Assembly (NCBI GenBank): GCA_022563255.1
Contig: JADFNS010000024.1
Coordinates: forward strand, 1-39,411
DNA length: 39,411 nt
From: Pseudomonadota bacterium
Lineage (GTDB): Bacteria > Pseudomonadota > Gammaproteobacteria > Steroidobacterales > Woeseiaceae
Direction: 5' to 3'
The notes below the pieces were generated by a model. It had not been told where the DNA came from, did not search any database, and saw only the letters and a program-made list of their open reading frames with translations. The position numbers were made by a program, and so were the translations under genes. Below, one piece after another: positions 34,010 through 39,411 of the stretch. How positions within the stretch are numbered: the first letter of the stretch is position 1; the number at the start of each line of letters is the position of its first letter.

Positions 34010-34581
34010 TACTCCTGTCCCTGTTCCTCGCGGTCATCGTCGCCGCCAATCAAGTTCGAAATCCAAAGTACCTGCGCGAGCATGAAAACGAAGGTGAGGG
34101 CCATCAGGCCGAAAACTTTGAATTTAACCCAGGTCGCTTGTTCGAAATTGTACGCAACATAGATATTTAATGCCCCGGCGAAAATGAAAAAGAACACCCA
34201 GACCAGATTCAGTTTCTTCCAGAGGGCGGGCGTAATCTTTTCGAAGCGCAGGCCATCGGCCATTCCAAAGAAGCGTTGCACCAGGGGCATTTTGCTGAAG
34301 AATTGGCTACCCAGAAACGCGGCGGCGGCGATCCAATAGAATACCGTCGGTTTCCAGTACAGGAAATACGGGTTTCTGAAGTACAAGGTCAACGATCCCG
34401 CAATGAGTAAAAATACCGTTGACCAGAAATACATCTTGTCCAGAGTTTTCGTACGGACGTACTTGACGGCAAGTCCGACTGGCATCGCGATCATCAGAAC
34501 TACGAGGGCAAAATATATCCCTTTGTACAAGAACGCGCCGAGAAACAAAATTAACGGAAGAAACTCAAATAGCAGGGTCAT
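34009..34581 (-). CDS. yciB: Inner-membrane septation protein A (YciB)
   Basis: 190 aa from the ATG at 34581-34579 ([17 protein letters not shown]), the usual start and length of the family; a longer frame to 35046 runs antisense to yciO and is rejected. YciB/IspA-type proteins are five-helix inner-membrane proteins that affect septation and envelope synthesis together with YciC and division proteins. Helices lie at about residues 3-20, 22-38, 50-68, 80-93, 122-145 and 155-175. The family words [12 protein letters not shown] and [15 protein letters not shown] loops are present, as is [19 protein letters not shown]. Divergent from yciO, 60 bp away, it leads the yciB-yciI-bolA unit. Confidence 0.92.
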   Translation of the reverse strand: MTLLFEFLPLILFLGAFLYKGIYFALVVLMIAMPVGLAVKYVRTKTLDKMYFWSTVFLLIAGSLTLYFRNPYFLYWKPTVFYWIAAAAFLGSQFFSKMPLVQRFFGMADGLRFEKITPALWKKLNLVWVFFFIFAGALNIYVAYNFEQATWVKFKVFGLMALTFVFMLAQVLWISNLIGGDDDREEQGQE

Positions 34582-34641
34582 CAGGTGCCCGTGACGGGTG
34601 GAAGTGGTCGCGCATGATAGCGTATTGAAGGGGTATCCGCG

Positions 34642-35289
34642 ATGCCGTTGCTCCCTTACAATCCGCGTGTGGCCAGACTCATCGAAATTCATCCAACGGA
34701 CCCGCAGTCTCGCCGCGTCGCGTCTGTGGTGCAAATTATTCGCGATGGTGGCCTCATCGCTTACCCGACGGATTCCAGTTACGCGTTCGGCTGTCACATC
34801 GGCGACAAGAGGGCTATCGACCGGATCCGGCGAATCCGGCGCACGGACATCAAACACAATTTCACGCTGGTCTGTGCTGATCTGTCTGCGATCAGTTTGT
34901 ACGCGCGTGTCGACAACTGGGCTTACCGGCTGATCAAATCGCTGACTCCGGGACCGTACACTTTCATTTTGCCGGCCACACGGGAAGTTCCAAAAATGCT
35001 GCAAAATCCCAAACGCCGAACTATCGGTCTGCGCGTACCGCAGCATGCTTTAGCGCATGCCATTTTAGAGGCGTTGGGCGAACCGATCATGAGTTCGACC
35101 TTGACCTTGCCCGGCGATTCCATGCCGCTGACGGAGCCGCTGGAGATACAGGAGCGTATCGGGCATCTGATTGAGGCGATCATCGATTCGGGGCCGGCTG
35201 GTATCGAGCCGACGAGCGTTTTGGACCTCTCCAACGGGGCTGTTGAAGTTCTGCGCGTTGGCCGCGGTGACGTTAGCCAGTTCACCTGA
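34642..35289 (+). CDS. yciO: YciO-type Sua5/YrdC domain protein
   Basis: 215 aa, the YciO length. The YrdC fold is shown by IIRDGGLIAYPTDSSYAFGC (about 34-53, with the KxR-like ATP site partner), RIRRIRRTDIKHNFTLVC, LTPGPYTFILPAT and RTIGLRVPQH. TsaC/Sua5 makes threonylcarbamoyl-AMP for the t6A tRNA modification; YciO is its paralogue with much weaker or different activity. Of the two, the PTDSSYAFGC and TLTLPGD features fit YciO. AAGGGG precedes the start. scpA follows 46 bp later in the conserved yciO-scpA-scpB-rluB order. The PHP-domain gene often found upstream in relatives is absent here. Confidence 0.9.
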   Translation: MPLLPYNPRVARLIEIHPTDPQSRRVASVVQIIRDGGLIAYPTDSSYAFGCHIGDKRAIDRIRRIRRTDIKHNFTLVCADLSAISLYARVDNWAYRLIKSLTPGPYTFILPATREVPKMLQNPKRRTIGLRVPQHALAHAILEALGEPIMSSTLTLPGDSMPLTEPLEIQERIGHLIEAIIDSGPAGIEPTSVLDLSNGAVEVLRVGRGDVSQFT

Positions 35290-35335
35290 CTCCTGTGATT
35301 TGCGATAGAATGCGCCGCAATTCGTCGGAAACTGC

Positions 35336-36217
35336 ATGAAACCAGAATTAACAGTCCTGACCCCGCAAGACGCCCCTAAGCCCGCTCAGGATGAGAAACA
35401 ATCGCCGGCACAGACGGAGATGCCTTTTGCCATTGTGGACGGTGAGCCGGTAACGACGCTGCCGCAGGACCTCTACATACCACCGTACGCGTTGCAGGTA
35501 TTCCTGGAGGCGTTTGAGGGGCCGCTCGATCTGCTCCTGTATCTGATCCGCCGCCAGAATATCGACATTCTGAACATACCGATTGCTGAGATCACCAAGC
35601 AGTATGTGCAGTACATCGAGCTGATGAACGAGCTGCAGCTCGAACTGGCGGGCGAGTATTTGCTTATGGCCGCGATGCTGGCCGAAATCAAATCGCGCAT
35701 GCTGCTTCCCAGGCCTCCTGTCGAAGAAGACGACGAAGACGATCCTCGCGCCGAACTGATCCGGCGCTTGCAGGAATACGAACGCTTCAAAAAAGCCGCT
35801 GACGACATCAGTGAGCTGCCACGTCTGGAGCGAGACGTGTTCGTCGCCACCGCCGAAGCGCCGGAACGCAAACATGTGACCAAGTTGCCCGATGTCAGCA
35901 TGAAGGAGCTGTTAATGGCTTTTCATGACGTATTGCAGCGTGCGGAAATGTTTTCCAAACTGCATTTGCAGCGAGAGCCGCTTTCTGTTCGCCAACGAAT
36001 GGACGAAATTCTCGCGCGTATCAATGCGAGAAAGTTTACGGGCTTCGCCGATCTCTTTGATCCCGAAGAAGGGCGCATGGGAGTCGCTGTTACGTTCATT
36101 GCGATACTCGAATTGCTTCGGGAGGCTGTCATTGAAGTAGTGCAATCAGTACAGTACGCGCCGCTGCACGTTCGTGCGGCATCTTCCGTGCGTCTGGTGT
36201 CTGAGGAAGACGAATAA
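35336..36217 (+). CDS. scpA: Segregation and condensation protein A
   Basis: 293 aa. ScpA is the kleisin that bridges the SMC heads in bacterial condensin. Start at ATG 35336, with GGAA before it. After a Gln/Pro-rich N-terminal tail (about 1-45) the kleisin domain begins FEGPLDLLLYLIRRQNIDILNIPIAEITKQYV (about 60-91). It continues with ELAGEYLLMAAMLAEIKSRMLLPRP, an acidic linker with EEDDEDD (about 128-135), and the C-terminal winged helix (about 225-285, FADLF, FIAILELLREAVIEVVQ). It overlaps scpB by one base (TAATG), the usual coupling, and works with smc at 23.0 kb. Confidence 0.95.
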   Translation: MKPELTVLTPQDAPKPAQDEKQSPAQTEMPFAIVDGEPVTTLPQDLYIPPYALQVFLEAFEGPLDLLLYLIRRQNIDILNIPIAEITKQYVQYIELMNELQLELAGEYLLMAAMLAEIKSRMLLPRPPVEEDDEDDPRAELIRRLQEYERFKKAADDISELPRLERDVFVATAEAPERKHVTKLPDVSMKELLMAFHDVLQRAEMFSKLHLQREPLSVRQRMDEILARINARKFTGFADLFDPEEGRMGVAVTFIAILELLREAVIEVVQSVQYAPLHVRAASSVRLVSEEDE

Positions 36218-36885
36218 TGGACGACAAGGACATAAAATATTTTCTTGAGGCGGCGTTGCTGGCGGCCGGGCGACCTCTCAATATTGATCAGCTTCAAGGT
36301 CTCTTCGATGGCCGCATGGAGCCCGAAAAAGCGGATATTCGCAAGGCTATCGCTACCCTGAACGACGAATACGAGGAGCGTGGCATCGTCATCTCGGAAG
36401 TCGCGTCGGGCTTTCGTATGCAGGTCAAATCGGCCATGGCGGATCGACTGCAGAAACTCTGGGAGGAACGCCCGCCGCGGTATTCACGAGCCATGTTCGA
36501 AACCCTGGCGCTGATCGCCTATCGCCAACCCATCACGCGGGGCGAAATCGAGGAAATTCGGGGTGTTTCGGTCAGTACGAATATCGTTCGACAGTTGCTG
36601 GAACGGGAATGGGTACGCGTGGTCGGGCATCGTGACGTGCCCGGGCGACCTGCCATGTTCGGGACGACCAAGGGATTTCTTGACTATTTCAGTCTCAAGA
36701 AGCTCGATGATCTGCCGCCGCTCGCCGATCTTTCGGACTGGGAAAGCCTGCGCGTGCAGCTAGACCTTCCTGAGGTTGAAGAGCAAGACGAAAACGATGT
36801 GCCAGTTCTCTTTCCAGAGGGAGAGCACGAGCCCGCTGCGGATGAGGAACTCGCTGTCGCGAAATGGCCCGATACGGTTGGCTGA
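36217..36885 (+). CDS. scpB: Segregation and condensation protein B
   Basis: 222 aa. ScpB dimers clamp ScpA in the SMC complex. Two winged-helix domains: [22 protein letters not shown] (N-terminal, about 8-29) and [20 protein letters not shown] (about 95-115), followed by [21 protein letters not shown] with the GRP loop and [20 protein letters not shown]. The last 40 residues are acidic. The start shares one base with scpA, and the 3' end overlaps the upstream part of the rluB frame. Regulation is by translational coupling within the yciO-scpA-scpB-rluB row. Confidence 0.95.
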   Translation: MDDKDIKYFLEAALLAAGRPLNIDQLQGLFDGRMEPEKADIRKAIATLNDEYEERGIVISEVASGFRMQVKSAMADRLQKLWEERPPRYSRAMFETLALIAYRQPITRGEIEEIRGVSVSTNIVRQLLEREWVRVVGHRDVPGRPAMFGTTKGFLDYFSLKKLDDLPPLADLSDWESLRVQLDLPEVEEQDENDVPVLFPEGEHEPAADEELAVAKWPDTVG

Positions 36886-37669
36886 CCGCATTCACAAAGC
36901 CCTCGCAGCAGCAGGCCACGGATCGCGAAGAAAGGTGGAGACCTGGATTCGGGAAGGGCGCCTCAAGATTGACGGCAGGGTCGCCGAACTTGGGGACCGT
37001 ATTGAAGGTACCGAGAAGATCACGTTTGACGGCCGTCCGTTGTCGCTCAAGAATGTCGCCCAGGCGCACCGCCACATCATCTACAACAAATCCGGCGACG
37101 AACTGACCAGTCGGGAGGACCCTGACGGTCGTAAGCTGGTATTCGATTCATTGCCCAGACTTAAAGGGTCGCGCTGGGTGGCCGTGGGCCGGCTGGATCT
37201 GGCAACGATGGGCCTGCTGATTTTTACGACTGACGGTGCCCTGGCGAACGCTCTCATGCATCCATCAAGCCAGGTGGTTCGCAAGTACGCCGTTCGCGTA
37301 CATGGCAATCCCAGTCGCGCGGCACTCGATAAACTCCGCGCCGGGTTGCTCCTGGATGACGGACCCGCGCGCTTCGAGAGCGTCGAAAAAGGTGGTGGCG
37401 AGGGCGCAAACAAGTGGTTCAACGTGACGTTGAAAGAGGGCCGAAATCGCGAAGTTCGACGCCTCTGGGAAGCTGTCGGGCTTGAAGTCAGCCGGTTGAT
37501 CAGGGTGGCCTATGGCCCGATTCAGCTGCCGCGGAAGCTACGCCGCGGCAGGTACGAGGCGTTGTCTCAGGCGCAAGTAAAGTTGCTGTACCAGGCCGCT
37601 GGTCTCAGGCCGCATGTTTACACCTATAAACCAACGGGGAAAAAGAAAAAAACGTTGAAAAAACGGTAA
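36842..37669 (+). CDS. rluB: Ribosomal large subunit pseudouridine synthase B (RluB-like)
   Basis: About 275 aa. RluB makes pseudouridine 2605 of 23S rRNA. Start choice: ATG 36842 is the best of several. It overlaps scpB by about 44 bases and gives [23 protein letters not shown] 36776 would overlap scpB by 110 bases, and TTG 36878 would give the most E. coli-like N-terminus. An S4 RNA-binding domain ([24 protein letters not shown] with GRLKIDG) precedes the RsuA/RluB catalytic domain. Catalytic Asp is in [38 protein letters not shown] and [12 protein letters not shown] follow. The C-terminus is a Lys-rich tail ([11 protein letters not shown]). It is the last gene of the scpA-scpB-rluB unit. 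Confidence 0.92.
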   Translation: MRNSLSRNGPIRLADRIHKALAAAGHGSRRKVETWIREGRLKIDGRVAELGDRIEGTEKITFDGRPLSLKNVAQAHRHIIYNKSGDELTSREDPDGRKLVFDSLPRLKGSRWVAVGRLDLATMGLLIFTTDGALANALMHPSSQVVRKYAVRVHGNPSRAALDKLRAGLLLDDGPARFESVEKGGGEGANKWFNVTLKEGRNREVRRLWEAVGLEVSRLIRVAYGPIQLPRKLRRGRYEALSQAQVKLLYQAAGLRPHVYTYKPTGKKKKTLKKR

Positions 37670-37695
37670 GTTATAGTCTATATGTAAAGTATAAT

Positions 37696-38448
37696 CTACT
37701 GTGCATCAAAACTCTCGCCAGTCACTCCCTTGCCGTCGGGGCCCAGCAAATACAGGTAGGGTGCGAGAATCTGCTCTGGCGTTCTCAATTGGCTTCTGTC
37801 TTCGGCGGGATAGGCCGCCAAACGCATGTTGGTACGAGTTGCGCCAGGGTTGATGCAGTTCACGCGCATCCCCGAATGTCGGTGCTCGTCGGCCAGAACC
37901 TGTGACAATCCTTCGAGCGCGAATTTGGACACGGCGTAAGCGCCCCAGAAGGCCTTGCCTACGCGCCCAACGCCGCTGCTGGTGAAAATAATCGAGGCAT
38001 CCTCAGATTGATGCAGCAACGGGAGGAGGACCTGGGTGAGGGCGAAAGCCGAGGTCACGTTTACGTGCATGACGCGTTGCCACAAGACCGCGTCGTATTG
38101 TTCTATCGAGTAGCGTTCGCCGAGAATGCCGGCATTGTGCACGAGGCCGTCCAGACGGCCGAATTCGTCCTCGATGCTTGTCGCCAGCATCGTGTAGCCT
38201 TCTGCGTCGGCCGATTCGAGATCCAGCACGGCGATGGATGGGCGCGGGATATTTTTCCTTGCGGCTATCTGGTCATAAACCTTCTCGAGTTTTGGCACGC
38301 TGCGCCCGTGTAAAATTATCCGCGCGCCAAGCTCAGCAGTTCTCAGGGCCAGCGCCTTGCCGATGCCGTCACTGGCGCCAGTGACCAAAATGATGCGATC
38401 ACGCAGCAAATCTTCGCCGCACGTGTAGTGACGCGGGTCTGACGTCAA
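37696..38448 (-). CDS. Short-chain dehydrogenase/reductase, YciK-like
   Basis: 250 aa. NAD(P)-binding Rossmann fold: ILVTGASDGIGKALA (TGxxxGxG, about 20-34), then VLDLESAD for adenine ribose, VHNAGILGE (the NAG motif), catalytic Ser in FTSSGVGR, and Tyr/Lys in YAVSKFALEG (YxxxK). NPGATRTNMR follows the catalytic part. The N-terminal HYTCGEDLLRDRIILVTGASDGIG-like order matches YciK of enteric bacteria, whose substrate is unknown. The start is a TTG at 38448 whose bases overlap the rmuC stop (TTGA), so translation is probably coupled to rmuC. It converges on rluB, with 26 bp between. Confidence 0.9.
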   Translation of the reverse strand: MTSDPRHYTCGEDLLRDRIILVTGASDGIGKALALRTAELGARIILHGRSVPKLEKVYDQIAARKNIPRPSIAVLDLESADAEGYTMLATSIEDEFGRLDGLVHNAGILGERYSIEQYDAVLWQRVMHVNVTSAFALTQVLLPLLHQSEDASIIFTSSGVGRVGKAFWGAYAVSKFALEGLSQVLADEHRHSGMRVNCINPGATRTNMRLAAYPAEDRSQLRTPEQILAPYLYLLGPDGKGVTGESFDAQ

Positions 38449-39411
38449 GGGTCGTTCCCTTCGATCATGGTTCTTGGCACAGGCTCAAGGGACTCAAGCT
38501 TTTCCAGGGTCTTCTTCGGATGTACGCCGAGTTCTACAAACTTGCGGGCACCCGGGAGGACGCTGCGCTCCAATGAACCAACGGCTTTATTGTAGTGTTC
38601 CACGCTGCTTGCGAGCTGCCGGCCGACTTTGTTCATGTGTGCGACAAATGTTGCGAGCCGCCCGTACAGGTCTTCTGCGAGTTCCCGAATTTCCTTGGCG
38701 TTGTCGGCCAACGCGACCTGACGCCAGCCGTAAGCGACGGCTTTCAACAGGGCGACGAAACTGGTCGGCGTTGCGAGGATAATCTGTTCGGACAGTGCGT
38801 ACTCGATCAGATCCGGTTCTTCATTGAGCGCGGCGCTCAGGAACTGGTCCCCCGGGATAAACAAGATCACGAATTCCGGGCTTTCGTCGAATTGATTCCA
38901 ATACGCCTTGGACGCCAACATGCGGATATGCCCGCGAACATTCTTTGCGTGTTTTTTCAGAAACAGCTGGCGCTGCGCGTCGTCTTCCGCTTCTGCGGCG
39001 GAAAGATAGGCGTCGAGTGGCGTTTTTACATCCACAACCAGTTCGCGATGATCGGGCATTCGAACCACCATATCCGGCCGGATGATCTGATCGCCCTTGG
39101 ACACGTGAACCTGCTCCACGAAGTCGCAGTGCTCGACCATGCCTGCGAGTTCCACCAGGCGACGAAGGGTAATTTCGCCCCATCGACCACGCACCTCCGG
39201 ACGTCGCAGCGCGTTCACGAGGTTACGGGTTTCCTGTTGCAATGACTTCTGATTGAGCTGCATCTCCGCGAGTTGAGTCTTGATACCGCCGTAAGCTTCG
39301 CTGCGCGACTTTTCGAGATCGGCAATCTGCTTTTGCGAGGCTGTCAGGGCGTCGCGAATCGGTTTCACCAGCGCTTCGACAGCGGTTTCGCGCTCGGCGA
39401 GTTCGCGCTTG
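38445..39411 (-). CDS. rmuC: DNA recombination protein RmuC (5' end beyond window)
   Basis: The frame is open to the window edge (39411), so the N-terminus with its membrane anchor and first coiled coil is missing; the GTG at 39368 is internal. RmuC limits recombination at inverted repeats and has a restriction-nuclease-like core. Visible parts: the end of a coiled coil (SQKQIADLEKSRSEAY), then the RmuC core GRWGEITLRRLVELAGMVEHCDF, the PD-(D/E)xK-like stretch IRPDMVVRMPDHRELVVDVKTPLDAYL (Asp and VDVK), GHIRMLASKAYW, FVILFIPGDQFLSAAL, ILATPTSFVALLKAVAYGW, and a C-terminal helical tail. It is encoded just upstream of the SDR with a four-base overlap. Confidence 0.93.
   Translation of the reverse strand, partial: KRELAERETAVEALVKPIRDALTASQKQIADLEKSRSEAYGGIKTQLAEMQLNQKSLQQETRNLVNALRRPEVRGRWGEITLRRLVELAGMVEHCDFVEQVHVSKGDQIIRPDMVVRMPDHRELVVDVKTPLDAYLSAAEAEDDAQRQLFLKKHAKNVRGHIRMLASKAYWNQFDESPEFVILFIPGDQFLSAALNEEPDLIEYALSEQIILATPTSFVALLKAVAYGWRQVALADNAKEIRELAEDLYGRLATFVAHMNKVGRQLASSVEHYNKAVGSLERSVLPGARKFVELGVHPKKTLEKLESLEPVPRTMIEGNDP

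Noticed and set aside
34582..35046. N-terminal extension of yciB to 345 aa
   Set aside because: Antisense to yciO, and the extra 155 residues look unlike the family; the ATG at 34581 gives the normal 190-aa protein.

Overview
The window looks like a chromosomal segment of a gammaproteobacterium. The gene orders rimP-nusA-infB-rbfA-truB-rpsO-pnp, dksA-gluQ(RS), smc-zipA-ligA and (bolA-yciI-yciB)/(yciO-scpA-scpB-rluB) are gammaproteobacterial, and ZipA is restricted to that class. The DksA has lost most of its zinc-finger cysteines and carries a long lysine-rich N-terminus. The three-helix/FlgO-like/TPR protein and the two DUF6502-type proteins suggest a free-living, probably aquatic lineage near Woeseiaceae or the xanthomonad-like groups. 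That placement is inference; no rRNA gene is present to test it.

Layout. (1) 1-9.8 kb is accessory. It holds the end of a TPR gene; an integration scar bounded by two near-identical 20-bp repeats (501-520 and 2051-2070) with a broken serine-recombinase tail and a CPBP-type membrane protease gene; a small membrane protein; a Cys/His-rich exported protein next to a His-tailed c-type cytochrome; a fragment of a secreted subtilase-like protein; a TPR membrane protein; a cyclic-dinucleotide (GEMM/c-di-GMP-I type) riboswitch in front of a secreted beta-rich protein; a Tat-exported FAD oxidoreductase; a YceI-like protein; a DUF2165 membrane protein; and a MarC-like fragment. (2) 9.8-11.3 kb is a leftward succinate-semialdehyde dehydrogenase gene. 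(3) 11.3-19.9 kb is the translation/RNA operon. It is preceded by a strong promoter and a hairpin-rich leader with two intrinsic-terminator-like structures, which suggests attenuation before rimP-nusA. (4) 19.9-22.8 kb holds leftward yheT, gluQ and dksA. (5) 23.0-29.3 kb holds rightward smc, zipA and ligA. (6) 29.3-32.4 kb is an A/T-richer-looking insertion with two paralogous DUF6502 regulator-like genes followed by an exported protein with nine GISGGD octapeptides. (7) 32.6-39.4 kb holds a parvulin, bolA, yciI and yciB leftward, yciO-scpA-scpB-rluB rightward, and an SDR and rmuC leftward; rmuC is cut by the window end.

How they fit together: rimP, rbfA, infB, truB, rpsO and pnp serve ribosome assembly, initiation and RNA turnover. 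smc with scpA/scpB gives a complete condensin, split over two loci about 9 kb apart. zipA and yciB act in division and envelope shape, and ligA and rmuC in DNA maintenance.

The most interesting non-core items are the DUF6502 pair with the GISGGD repeat protein, the riboswitch-controlled secreted protein, the rimP leader, and the recombinase/att-like scar.
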